Positions 34,301 through 41,875 of a stretch of DNA of 64,000 bases are shown here, piece after piece (the first letter of the stretch is position 1; each line of letters starts with the position of its first letter). The translations under genes and the position numbers were made by a program. This DNA is from Paenibacillus dendrobii (GTDB taxonomy: Bacteria; Bacillota; Bacilli; Paenibacillales; Paenibacillaceae), in contig NZ_WUBI01000006.1 in assembly GCF_009807035.1 (NCBI RefSeq), forward strand, positions 29,916-93,915, in the 5' to 3' direction. Under the pieces are notes generated by a model. The model was not told where the DNA came from. It worked only from the letters and a program-made list of their open reading frames with translations, and searched no databases.

Positions 34301-36048
34301 GTGCCTATGATAACTTTACGATTTATGTCATGACATCTAATGCAGGTTTAGCTCCTGGTAAAGCGCCATTATCCTATCAAGTCGTTTATCGAAGAAATAA
34401 AAATGGAACCAATGGATTTCCGGCCGGTACTCCATATTTTGAAATATCGAAACATGCGGCCAGCTCAGATACATCCTTAGGCAAAGTAGGAGTACCGGAT
34501 GGATTTAATGCGAATGAGTGGCATAATTTGCAGATTCAAACCTTTGACGGGAAGATTGGTTTCGTATTGGATGGGCAGAAATTGCTATCCGTTGATGATG
34601 GTCAGTATAAATCAGGCGGAGTAGGTTTTGGAGGAATTAATGCCACTGTATACCTGGACGATATTGAGATCATATCCAATCCTCAATACGTAACGTATGA
34701 GAAAGATCTTGGGCTCGGCAATGCGGTATTAAACGGTGACTTTAATCCTAATTATGATACGTATTTTGCCACGATAACGAATGCTGACGAGCCTATGACA
34801 ATCAAGAAACCTTCGATCGTATTGGACGGTGCAGACATTAAACTGCAACTGAATGGCGAAGAGATCCCATTTGCAGATGGCAGTGCGTCGATTTCACCGG
34901 ATCAACTCGTTAATGGTAAGAATGCTCTGATATTGTCGGAAATTACTTTAGCAGGAAGTAAAGACTATACCATTTATATGAATAAGGATTATGAAATCAG
35001 CTCCATAGAAGGTGTAGAGGAGAATGTATCAACAACGGTTGATCATGCTCCCAATTTACCAAGAGAGGTTACGGTTACTTTTAATGATGGTAACTCTCAG
35101 GTTGCCAAAGTGAATTGGGATACAGTGAACCCATCATTCTATAAAAATCCAGGTACGTATACAGTGAAAGGTCAGCTTGTAGATCTAAAAGGAACTGTTA
35201 CCGTCAATGTCACTGTAGATGGCATAAAATCAATCGATAAGCCAGGTAAGGTTACTACTCTCGCTGGTGTAGCACCAGAATTAGCAACTATGGTTAATGC
35301 TGAGTATCTAAACGGCCCTCAGGAGCTGCCACTGACTTTTGCGCCATTGGATGCTTCCTTATATGCACAAGAAGGAACGATTATTGCAGTTGGTACAGCA
35401 GAAGGATATGCAGGCGATATTTTGCAAGTTGTAGAGGTACAAGACAATAATGATCCTAAACCAATATTAACGGCGGGGAAAGCGAATCGTTTAAGCGAGA
35501 CGACGGCTTCCGTTTCATTGAATACGAGTAGAAAAGGACAATATTATTATCAAGTCGTTGAGAGCGGAGTTGAAATGCCAGTCATTGATACGAGCAAGGC
35601 CGGTGCTCCATGTGATATAGGACTCGTGTTAATTAGTGTAGAAGGCTTAAAGGCAGCGACTGCCAAAGATATTTATATTGTAGTTAAAAACGGCAATGTT
35701 GTGAGTGATGTGTTAAAGATAGAGATCCCTAAGTATACCGTGGAAAGCGGATATACGCTTGCGATCGGTACTGAGGTTGCCGGTGGAGCTGGCTATACTC
35801 GTGATATTAAGATTGGTGAAGACAAAGGTAATGATTTAACCGGTAAATATCTGGCAGTTCAATTCACGGAAGGAACAGGCGTTAATGCGAAGGTATCCAT
35901 CGTGATGATCGCGCCGCAAAAAAATGAGGTTACGATATCCTATCAGAAACAAGGTACTAAAATAGAGACTTGGTTAACAAGCGCAATGCCGAACTTGATC
36001 GGAGAGAACATTGGTGTTGAAGTATACGCTTATGCAAAAAGCAGCTAA
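31354..36048 (+). CDS. large secreted beta-helix protein with Ig-like domains
   Basis: The protein has 1564 residues. A signal peptide (about residues 1-32) is followed by a catalytic-type N-terminus, FFVSPNGNDKNDGSYGKPFA, characteristic of secreted right-handed beta-helix enzymes (polysaccharide lyases and families such as GH141), and a parallel beta-helix region to about residue 620 (repeats such as NNTITNTIVHDIGELIGQAS). Two laminin-G/concanavalin-like modules follow (about 690-880 and 905-1100), then a bacterial Ig-like group 4 module (about 1215-1290) and beta modules to the end. It has no SLH motif or sortase signal, so it may rely on the preceding SLH protein for attachment. The polysaccharide target is unknown. 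Confidence 0.85.
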   Translation: MVMGKRKIFSFMIACCVLCTSVFVPTVRVQAAEGKGDSLKRIQAEFFVSPNGNDKNDGSYGKPFATVQAARDAVRAINMNMTGDIYVFIAEGKYYLDKTITFDESDSGTNGYHIIYRNLDDPASAEMIGGKVVNTQWKLVERTGADADLPAAAEGKVYKTHVDTDVIFDTLYVNDRRATLARTQNLTKYKDFPSALTPYMRSAGGGISDLFYKAGDLGQESIQGIVNAQARGDLDASVYMWDGGYWDWMTDTIPVSSIDTASRKLGFKTVSGKPEMYRPKYKTGTDARYFVQGNLGFLDVPGEYYFNKTTGDLYYYPEGNINNNEFIIPTVKEVIRVEGADRDHMVSNIEFSGLELKDTNTTDWYAYGWNWGDAGAGLGFYPPEAKGSTQPSYAEQTERIEFQYGVITLTNTKNITISKTHIKNSGMFGIELYLANDNATIKDNLIEYTGHGGINVDGGYPGVAGDKNGDGYSRNNTITNTIVHDIGELIGQASGITIQQSSYNTVSHVEVYNSPRRGLFLTAGYSRNPNGAFPNGDKNFNMMTDMYTHHNKIEYAYLHDNQQDGGDDGAFFACYLYKGKDYKPNYLNQVIIDNTGANPTMTDLGPNDMNLDMGASGLELSNVKATNPMNFNIEVNTILQYGDVIKFDNTNVNYGKLANHIKEFDDSKMEYDKIGVTSDYPKQYVTDRDLITEPADIYFKENFENGLDDTVWSYLNGQPKISTEFMSERPINGKQSLELLDNTQVYKNFPEMLNKAVTVKMFDRQNNNLAAYDSGQQNSARVTSIARVDDGENIIGMGLDNTNASHDIIRIGNQKETTNIPRTFGWHELKFDYTSGTDVGLYIDNQLVKTLPAAGFKYISLGSEDGKGQAFYDELYVFGGKEATLPIPPSNIPAPPAYDGSEVNKHQLMLDFEDGIVPQFTKIGGNPSVTSVVYENGNDRNQVLRDEIRDGNDFYELNAPWNNYLVNMRWKFEGWGTTDVLSGAYDNFTIYVMTSNAGLAPGKAPLSYQVVYRRNKNGTNGFPAGTPYFEISKHAASSDTSLGKVGVPDGFNANEWHNLQIQTFDGKIGFVLDGQKLLSVDDGQYKSGGVGFGGINATVYLDDIEIISNPQYVTYEKDLGLGNAVLNGDFNPNYDTYFATITNADEPMTIKKPSIVLDGADIKLQLNGEEIPFADGSASISPDQLVNGKNALILSEITLAGSKDYTIYMNKDYEISSIEGVEENVSTTVDHAPNLPREVTVTFNDGNSQVAKVNWDTVNPSFYKNPGTYTVKGQLVDLKGTVTVNVTVDGIKSIDKPGKVTTLAGVAPELATMVNAEYLNGPQELPLTFAPLDASLYAQEGTIIAVGTAEGYAGDILQVVEVQDNNDPKPILTAGKANRLSETTASVSLNTSRKGQYYYQVVESGVEMPVIDTSKAGAPCDIGLVLISVEGLKAATAKDIYIVVKNGNVVSDVLKIEIPKYTVESGYTLAIGTEVAGGAGYTRDIKIGEDKGNDLTGKYLAVQFTEGTGVNAKVSIVMIAPQKNEVTISYQKQGTKIETWLTSAMPNLIGENIGVEVYAYAKSS

Positions 36049-36081
36049 AGATCGCTAGCTTATTGCAACCCTAGTGTGGAC

Positions 36082-36124
36082 AGGTGAACGGCCCCTTTTC
36101 TTAATGAAAAAGGGGCTGTTCGTA
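36082..36124. terminator. hairpin after the beta-helix gene
   Basis: GAACGGCCCCTTTTTCT-type and AAAAAGGGGCTGTTC arms form a strong stem 34 bases after the stop codon. A T-rich tract follows only loosely. It lies between convergent genes. Confidence 0.65.
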
Positions 36125-36236
36125 ATCTCGTTTTTCTAACGCGTTATATTGTACTTTAGGCATGAATAAGCTCCCATTACAGCAGCAGGATTTATTATTT
36201 AACCTGTCTACGATAAGGGGAGCATATGAGGGGAAA

Positions 36237-36911
36237 CTATCCGATCAATCCGTCCTTCATCGTAATGATGCGATCCGCATAAGAGAGCATTTCTTCATCA
36301 TGGGTGACCATCAGGGTTGTAATGTGCAGTGTTTTGGTCAGATCACGAATGAGTGTCATCACGTCTTTAGACCGCTTCGAGTCAAGACTCGCCGTCGGTT
36401 CATCCGCGAACAGGATTTTAGGCTTGTGAATAATGGCGCGGGCAATAGCAACACGTTGCTTTTCTCCACCGGATAAAGAAGAAGGGAAAGCATGTTTCCG
36501 ATGATCCATTTCGACCAATTTGAGGACCTTGGCGACTTCTTCCTTTTGCTCGCGTTTGTTCATTGTGGACTCTGCCACGTCAAGCATCAGCATAAGCTGG
36601 TCTTCAACGGTAAGGAACGGTACCAGGTGAGCAGATTGAAAAACAAAGCCAAACTTACTTGCGCGTATCTTGCGAATCTCCTCCTGCGTCATCGCGGTCA
36701 TGTTATTCCCGTCAAATTGCACCTTACCATCGGAAGCGCGTTGAAGGCCGGCAGCGATGGTAAGCAGCGTGCTTTTTCCGGAACCGGAAGCACCCACGAG
36801 AGCTGTGAGTTCTCCTTCATGCAGGGAGAGGTTGATTCCGTTTAGTACTTGCTCTGTAACTTCGCCATTGGTAAATGTTTTGGTCACGTCTTGTATTGTG
36901 AAGGTTGTCAT
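36237..36911 (-). CDS. ABC transporter ATPase, HrtA-like
   Basis: The protein has 224 residues from ATG 36911, with AAGGAG 9 bases upstream. It has a Walker A motif GASGSGKST (about residue 41), a Q-loop in FVFQSAHLVPFLTVEDQL (about residue 92), the signature LSGGEKQR (about residue 142) and Walker B ILFADEP (about residue 165). The Q-loop region is very close to that of HrtA of Staphylococcus, the ATPase of a haem-detoxifying exporter. It begins one base after the stop of the HrtB-like permease, so the two are translationally coupled. It should power efflux at the inner membrane face. Confidence 0.88.
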   Translation of the reverse strand: MTTFTIQDVTKTFTNGEVTEQVLNGINLSLHEGELTALVGASGSGKSTLLTIAAGLQRASDGKVQFDGNNMTAMTQEEIRKIRASKFGFVFQSAHLVPFLTVEDQLMLMLDVAESTMNKREQKEEVAKVLKLVEMDHRKHAFPSSLSGGEKQRVAIARAIIHKPKILFADEPTASLDSKRSKDVMTLIRDLTKTLHITTLMVTHDEEMLSYADRIITMKDGLIG

Positions 36912-36912
36912 A

Positions 36913-37947
36913 TTACATATCTCCTTGTTGAATAGCTTGTAAAGGCTCCACTTTTCTAATCTGCAAGCCAGAAAGAGTCGCGCCGACAAATCCGATGACT
37001 AAGAATAGGACGGATAATAGAATAGTTGCATTCAGCGTCAGACTGAACGGCATGCCCTCCGGTGCGATCATGTTAAAGACTTGGCTTAATGCTACGGATA
37101 TGACCAATGCGATCAAGGTGATCAAGATCATTTGAGTCCACATCATGCGGAATAGAGTGCCCGTTTTCACACCGATTGCTTTCAAGATGCCGTACAACCC
37201 GATTTTCTGAACATTCATCATGTAGAAGAAAATGGCGAACAACATGCCGCTAATGGCAATCAAGAACCAAATGATCATATTGAGGGACATGTTCTCTGCC
37301 TTATAGCTTGAGATGGTGTTAAGAAACTCATTGTTTGAAAAGGAATCGAGTCCCGTGATTGAAGCTGCTTTATCTTGTCCTGGGATGAACATCAGCTGCA
37401 TTTCATTCGTACGGTAAATCTCTTTATAGTTATCCATGTTAATAAAGGCGACAGGGGCATGGCTGTATTTCTTTTGATCCATGAATTTTACGACTTTGAA
37501 TTCACCGCTGAATTGATTATTCGTTAATACATCTCCGATTTTAATGCCATCCTTCTCCAAGGAACGGTCTAACACGATTTCCCCCGGACCGACGTTTTCA
37601 AATAACGGGGAGTCCGTCGAAGTCACGAACGCTACGGTATGCTGCTTGTCCTCTGCATCGTTCACAAAGCCCATCTGAATGGAAAATGCCGCAGCATTCT
37701 TGTGTTCCTTCATCGTTTGGTCCTGTAAGTTTGGATCTATTTTGGAGAGATTATATGTTTTCTTTGCTTCGGTGTTCATATAAAAATGCCCCTTGGGCAA
37801 GTCCTTGATTAGGGCTGCATTGTCTTGGGACAAACCGTTTGCCAATCCTGAGATGATAAATGTTAAAAAACTAACCAAAAAAATAATCGACCCTAATATA
37901 ATAAACTTGGCTTTGCTTTTTTTCATTTCTTTCCATGCCATATTCAT
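36913..37947 (-). CDS. ABC transporter permease, HrtB-like (FtsX/MacB type)
   Basis: The protein has 344 residues, the typical HrtB length. An N-terminal membrane helix (about residues 14-35) precedes a 200-residue extracellular domain, then three C-terminal membrane helices with FFYMMNVQKIGLYGILKAIG (about residue 240), which matches the HrtB/FtsX junction pattern. ENMSLNMIIWFLIAISGMLF just before it also follows HrtB. HrtAB exports toxic haem or haem-like compounds. The ATG at 37947 has GGAGG 7 bases upstream. A direct repeat resembling the HssR site lies 47-64 bases upstream; no HssRS genes are in the window. Confidence 0.85.
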   Translation of the reverse strand: MNMAWKEMKKSKAKFIILGSIIFLVSFLTFIISGLANGLSQDNAALIKDLPKGHFYMNTEAKKTYNLSKIDPNLQDQTMKEHKNAAAFSIQMGFVNDAEDKQHTVAFVTSTDSPLFENVGPGEIVLDRSLEKDGIKIGDVLTNNQFSGEFKVVKFMDQKKYSHAPVAFINMDNYKEIYRTNEMQLMFIPGQDKAASITGLDSFSNNEFLNTISSYKAENMSLNMIIWFLIAISGMLFAIFFYMMNVQKIGLYGILKAIGVKTGTLFRMMWTQMILITLIALVISVALSQVFNMIAPEGMPFSLTLNATILLSVLFLVIGFVGATLSGLQIRKVEPLQAIQQGDM

Positions 37948-37990
37948 GATGATTCCTCCATTTCTTAAGTCCACATCAGTATATGCTCGT

Positions 37991-38010
37991 ACTATGAACG
38001 GAAGATGAAC
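37991..38010 (-). promoter_or_regulatory. HssR-like direct repeat upstream of hrtB-like gene
   Basis: On the minus strand GTTCATCTTCCGTTCATAGT repeats GTTCAT at an 11-base step, as expected for an OmpR-type response regulator. From memory, the staphylococcal HssR site is two GTTCATATT units spaced by two bases, and this sequence matches 15 of those 18 positions. It lies about 44 bases upstream of the start of the HrtB-like gene, with TATACT (minus strand) just downstream. Confidence 0.55.
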
Positions 38011-38124
38011 GGAACATTACAATTATGGCGAATCGTGAGTTGTACCATTAGCACGTTGGCTAAAGAGCGATTTGAAGCACAAATTGCGAAGTGAGAGTGG
38101 CCCAAGTATATCCTTTTAACAACT

Positions 38125-38156
38125 CAAGTAAAAAGACTGCTTGAGTTTTTTTCTAT
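38125..38156 (+). terminator. orphan plus-strand terminator
   Basis: ACTCAAG and CTTGAGT enclose an 11-base loop and are followed by TTTTTTT. No intact plus-strand gene lies upstream within 2 kb, so it may mark a lost gene or a small RNA. Confidence 0.6.
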
Positions 38157-38227
38157 GTATAGATCACATTACGATATATGTTCCACATACGGTGCACGTG
38201 GAGAGTGTGGGTTGGTTGGAATTAATG

Positions 38228-38275
38228 TATAATGTAAAGAACGAATTTCTGATTGGGGAATTCGTTCTTTTTCTT
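38228..38275 (+). promoter_or_regulatory. TATAAT followed at once by a terminator-like hairpin
   Basis: TATAAT (38228-38233) is followed by AAAGAACGAATT (38236-38247) and its perfect complement AATTCGTTCTTT (38259-38270), then TTCTT. A transcript starting about seven bases after the -10 would meet the hairpin immediately. It lies 160 bases before the Dus start. Confidence 0.5.
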
Positions 38276-38430
38276 AAAGTGTGATAAGATTAAAAATTCA
38301 TGTTGAATTTAATATAAATATGGTCAGTAAGCATGATATAAGTGTAATGACTGGATAAGAAATCGAACGTAGGCGTAATATTTTGGTCAGATTTGAAGCT
38401 GTATCTATAACGAGAGGATTTGAGTTTGAA

Positions 38431-39414
38431 GTGAACCATAATTTTTGGCTTGATTTACCCCGGCCTTTTTTTATACTTGCACCCATGGAAGAAGTGACGC
38501 ATGTTGTTTTTCGTCATGTCGTGAGCAAAGCAGGAAGACCGGATGTGTTTTTTACAGAGTTTGCGAATACGGAGAGCTATTGTCACCCGGAAGGAAATCA
38601 TAGTGTACGCGGCCGTTTACTATTTACCGAGGATGAACAACCTATGGTTGCACATATATGGGGCGATAAGCCTGAGTATTTTCAACAAATGAGTATCGAT
38701 ATGGCGAAGTTGGGATATAAAGGGATCGATATCAATATGGGTTGTCCTGTTCATAATGTGGCATCCAATGGGAAGGGAAGCGGATTAATTCTCCGTCCAG
38801 AGGTTTCCGCTGAAATCATACAAGCCGCCAAGGCGGGAGGATTGCCTGTAAGTGTGAAGACCAGACTCGGTTTCACCAGGGTGGATGAATGGCAGGACTG
38901 GCTGACCCATATATTGAAGCAAGATATCGCTAATCTCTCGATCCATTTGCGTACAAGAGAGGAAATGAGCCAAGTCGATGCGCATTGGGAACTGATTCCT
39001 GAAATTAAGAAACTTCGGGATCGTGTGGCACCACATACGCTGCTCACGATTAATGGAGATATTCCTGACCGTCAAACGGGCATGAAGCTAGCTGAACAAT
39101 ATGGTGTGGATGGGATCATGATCGGGCGTGGTATTTTTAAAAATCCATTTGCCTTTGAAAAAGAGCCGAGGGAACATAGCAGTACCGAACACCTGGATCT
39201 TTTGAGATTGCAGCTTGATCTGTATGATCAGTATTCCCAAGAATTAGAGGTCCGTCCATTCAAAGCCCTTCATCGCTTTTTCAAGATTTATGTCAAAGGG
39301 TTTAGAGGGGCAAGCGAACTCAGAAATCAATTGATGAGCACGGCGTCTACCGATGAAGTACGTGCGCTTCTAGACGAATTTGCGAGGCAGATGGATGAGA
39401 CGCCAGAAAGTTAA
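38431..39414 (+). CDS. dus: tRNA-dihydrouridine synthase
   Basis: The protein has 327 residues from GTG 38431, giving VNHNFWLDLPRPFFILAPME, the expected start for this family; AGAGGA lies 12 bases upstream. It has the Dus TIM-barrel motifs: the FMN-site ILAPMEEVTHVVFR, the catalytic-cysteine segment GIDINMGCPVHNV (about residue 100), a KTRLGF motif and a C-terminal GVDGIMIGRGIFKNPFAFE. The enzyme reduces uridine to dihydrouridine in the tRNA D-loop using NADPH and FMN. The C-terminal helical domain binds tRNA. It is monocistronic with a strong terminator. Confidence 0.9.
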   Translation: MNHNFWLDLPRPFFILAPMEEVTHVVFRHVVSKAGRPDVFFTEFANTESYCHPEGNHSVRGRLLFTEDEQPMVAHIWGDKPEYFQQMSIDMAKLGYKGIDINMGCPVHNVASNGKGSGLILRPEVSAEIIQAAKAGGLPVSVKTRLGFTRVDEWQDWLTHILKQDIANLSIHLRTREEMSQVDAHWELIPEIKKLRDRVAPHTLLTINGDIPDRQTGMKLAEQYGVDGIMIGRGIFKNPFAFEKEPREHSSTEHLDLLRLQLDLYDQYSQELEVRPFKALHRFFKIYVKGFRGASELRNQLMSTASTDEVRALLDEFARQMDETPES

Positions 39415-39458
39415 AAGATGTGGTTTTTTAGCAGCTGCAAATTCATTTGGCAGTTTCA

Positions 39459-39500
39459 TGAAAACGAGCTCGGTCTTGTACCGGGCTCGTTTTCATTTTT
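39459..39500 (+). terminator. terminator after dus
   Basis: TGAAAACGAGCTCGGT pairs with ACCGGGCTCGTTTTCA with one mismatch, followed by TTTTT. It is 45 bases after the stop codon. Confidence 0.9.
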
Positions 39501-39530
39501 ATCTGAATACGTTTTGTATTGTTGAGGATA

Positions 39531-39602
39531 ATCATCGATATGGAAACCTGCCTCATCCAGCACGAGAGCAATGATGAGGTCGTTGCCCGTCGTGAAGGTC
39601 GC
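39531..39602 (+). pseudogene. fragment of an rlmCD/RumA-like methyltransferase gene
   Basis: The fragment reads IIDMETCLIQHESNDEVVA in one frame, which is the segment IIDMEACLIQHESNDEVVA of the intact RlmCD encoded at 18006-19544 with a single residue change. The DNA differs at about one base in seven, mostly at third codon positions, so it is not a recent copy. An extra T after GCCCG shifts the frame, and a stop follows within a dozen codons. No other part of the gene remains nearby. It lies directly after the dus terminator and probably derives from a second, diverged methyltransferase gene. Confidence 0.8.
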
Positions 39603-39675
39603 CTAACAACTTAGATCAGATGAAGCTTTTGATGACCGAAAATGATAAAAATTCCCCTGTCTATTCAACGCATCG

Positions 39676-40875
39676 TTATCGGGGAAAGCCGTATCTCTTC
39701 GCATTCCACGCGATAATCAAAGCCGCAAGCAGCAGAATCAATAACACTCCTGGAAACGACTGCACACCCACAAGCTCCAGCAAAGTACCACCTACGATAC
39801 CTCCACCAGCGATGGCCAGATTCCATACCGTGGTATTGATAGGCATGGCGATATCTACGCCTTCTTCACCGCTTACCATGGCTTGCGCGGTTTGCAGCAG
39901 CGTGGCGGCGCCGCCGAAGGTAAGTCCCCATAACGCCACGGCCGCATAGACAACCGGTGCGGAAGTACCGCCTACCCATAGGGCAATGGACGCAAGTGCA
40001 AAGCCGAACAGGCTGATTAATACCAGCAGGCGCAGCATGCGGTCAATGAGCAGGCCAACAACCCAGATGGAGATAAGGGCAGCTAAGCCAAATACCAGCA
40101 AGACGAGATCAACGCGTCCTCCGAGTCCGGAAGGCTCGAGAAACGGCGCAATATACGTATATAAAATATTGTGTGCCAACATCCAGGTGAGCACCACCAT
40201 GAGAATCGGGCGCATACCGGGCATAACAAATACCTGCCCTACGGTCATTCTTTTATTTGCGGGTTGTCCGGGATAATCCGGCACTTTCCATAACACCCAA
40301 CCAATTAATAAAAGAGCGAGAAGCGACATGACCCCGAATACGGCACGCCAGCCGATCAGGTCGCCGAGTAAGGTGCCGATGGGCACGCCGAAGGTTAGAG
40401 CAAGCGGCGTTCCTACCATCGCAACCGCCAAGGCGCGTCCTTTTAAGGCATCCGGTACCATCCGGCGCGCATAACCGGCGATCATTCCCCAAGCCGCGCC
40501 GGCAGCCACGCCGGCAAAAAATCGAGCAACAAGCGTCAAAGCATAGCTGGTCGACAAAGCGGTAACCGTGTTGAATATCAGGAAACCCGCAATAATGGCA
40601 AGCAGCAGCGGACGCCGCCGAACCCCGCCGGTAAACATGGCGAACGGAATGGCTGCCACGAGCGAGCCTATTGCATAGAGGGTGACGAACTGACCAGCCA
40701 TTGCCTTTGTGATATGAAGCCCTTCTCCGATGAACGGCAGCAGCCCGGCCGGAATGGTCTCGGTAAGAATACAGATAAATCCTGTCATCGCAAGCGCGAG
40801 CAGGGCTAGCCAAGGAAGCTTGGAAGGGATGCCAGCCGGTGGGGCCGCACTCTCGGTTGATGAAGATTGAGACAA
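39676..40875 (-). CDS. MFS transporter (DHA1/AraJ-like drug or sugar efflux)
   Basis: The protein has 399 residues with twelve predicted membrane segments. It shows MFS signatures: AIPFAMFTGGVRRRPLLLAI (loop 2-3 motif, about residue 72) and a central loop with GRALAVAMVGTPLALTFGVP (about residue 145, motif C-like). The pattern fits the DHA1 12-TMS efflux group (AraJ/YdhP-like). The start is a TTG at 40875 with GGAGG 8 bases upstream. It is divergent from the TetR gene at 40998, whose product probably represses it. The substrate is unknown. Confidence 0.9.
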   Translation of the reverse strand: MSQSSSTESAAPPAGIPSKLPWLALLALAMTGFICILTETIPAGLLPFIGEGLHITKAMAGQFVTLYAIGSLVAAIPFAMFTGGVRRRPLLLAIIAGFLIFNTVTALSTSYALTLVARFFAGVAAGAAWGMIAGYARRMVPDALKGRALAVAMVGTPLALTFGVPIGTLLGDLIGWRAVFGVMSLLALLLIGWVLWKVPDYPGQPANKRMTVGQVFVMPGMRPILMVVLTWMLAHNILYTYIAPFLEPSGLGGRVDLVLLVFGLAALISIWVVGLLIDRMLRLLVLISLFGFALASIALWVGGTSAPVVYAAVALWGLTFGGAATLLQTAQAMVSGEEGVDIAMPINTTVWNLAIAGGGIVGGTLLELVGVQSFPGVLLILLLAALIIAWNAKRYGFPR

Positions 40876-40904
40876 TTCAGTCTCCTCCTTTAACGAAATG
40901 AATT

Positions 40905-40969
40905 ATGGATCGATCATTCCACATGTTAAATTATCCACATTCACTTGTCAATGACTTCTGGATCGATTA
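40905..40969. promoter_or_regulatory. repeated TGGATCGAT sites between MFS and TetR genes
   Basis: ATGGATCGATC (40905-40915) and CTGGATCGATTA (40958-40969) share TGGATCGAT, each with the palindromic core ATCGAT, 54 bases apart in the divergent promoter region. They are likely operators for the adjacent TetR protein. Confidence 0.5.
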
Positions 40970-40997
40970 GTATAAAATTAATAAAGGAGGTCATGTT

Positions 40998-41627
40998 ATG
41001 CCACGAACGGGGCGCCCCCGCGCATTTAACCGTGATGAGGCGGTTACTGCCGCCATGCATCTGTTCTGGGAACACGGCTATGAATCCACTTCACTTGCTC
41101 AGCTGCGCGCTGCGATGGGAGATATATCGGCGGCGAGTTTTTATGCGGCATTCGAATCCAAGGAAGCGCTGTTTCGCGAAGTGGTTGATGAATATATATC
41201 GTCTTATGGACAGGTTTCGGAAAGCTTCCGGGATACCAGCATACCCCCGAGAGCTGCCATCGAGCAGGGATTACGGCGGTCGGCAAAGATGCAGACAGAG
41301 CGGTCACACCCTTTAGGCTGCCTGTTGGTATTGTCCGCTGTAACCTGTTCACCTGAGCAAAATCACATCCAAGAAATGCTCGCCAAGGAACGAGAAAGGG
41401 TCCGCAGTTGGCTGAAAGCTTGTATAGATCGGGCTGTAGCCAATGGCGATTTGACCGATTCTACGGATATCGCCATGCTGGTCACCTTATTTGAAACATT
41501 TCTGCGGGGAATTTCTTCACAAGCCCGGGACCAAGTTCCATACGAGGAAATTGACTCTGCCATAACTCAACTGATGAAGGTATGGGATATACTGTCCGCA
41601 AAGACGGGGGATCAGGGCAAAATTTGA
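40998..41627 (+). CDS. TetR/AcrR-family repressor of the MFS gene
   Basis: The protein has 209 residues. Its N-terminus is a TetR DNA-binding domain (residues about 9-60: FNRDEAVTAAMHLFWEHGYE then ISAASFYAAFESKEALFREV). The rest is helical with a cysteine-containing ligand-domain segment (HPLGCLLVLSAVTC) as in the C-terminal domain of AcrR-type regulators of efflux genes. Divergent arrangement with an MFS exporter supports local repression relieved by a drug or metabolite. ATG 40998 has AAAGGAGG upstream. Confidence 0.9.
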   Translation: MPRTGRPRAFNRDEAVTAAMHLFWEHGYESTSLAQLRAAMGDISAASFYAAFESKEALFREVVDEYISSYGQVSESFRDTSIPPRAAIEQGLRRSAKMQTERSHPLGCLLVLSAVTCSPEQNHIQEMLAKERERVRSWLKACIDRAVANGDLTDSTDIAMLVTLFETFLRGISSQARDQVPYEEIDSAITQLMKVWDILSAKTGDQGKI

Positions 41628-41667
41628 GAGGGGACAAGCGCTGCAGTATGAAATTAAGCCTAAATGA

Positions 41668-41704
41668 AAAGAAGACAGCAGGATGCTCCTGTGTGTCTTC
41701 TTTG
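41668..41704 (+). terminator. terminator after the TetR gene
   Basis: AAGAAGACAGCAGGA pairs with TCCTGTGTGTCTTCTT with a small internal mismatch, followed by TTTGTG. Confidence 0.7.
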
Positions 41705-41875
41705 TGTTTAGATGCAAAAACAAGCAGCAATCAGGGCGAGTCGAGCGCAGACAAGCTTTTGATTCAAAAAATAATGCCCCGGGTTAATTGTTTAGCCTTA
41801 TTGGCTGCGGTTGTGTTGTACTGAGGGGCGGATTATTATAATTGTACATACGTATGATCATATGGAGTGATGGCC

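Larger units (their letters stand above)
37948..38430. other. 483-base divergent region between hrtB-like and dus genes
   Basis: It contains the HssR-like direct repeat near 37994-38010, a plus-strand terminator at about 38125-38155 (ACTCAAG/CTTGAGT followed by TTTTTTT) that ends no visible gene, and a promoter-hairpin unit at 38228-38275. A short plus-strand frame ending TGA near 38092 precedes the orphan terminator and may be a gene remnant; it has no recognisable homology. Confidence 0.55.

Noticed and set aside
36088..36123. Possible end of a mobile element (strong inverted repeat)
   Set aside because: The arms and position between convergent genes are explained by a terminator, and no transposase or target duplication is present.
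41582..41824. 80-codon plus-strand frame overlapping the end of the TetR gene
   Set aside because: It overlaps an established gene and its terminator and has no independent start signal.
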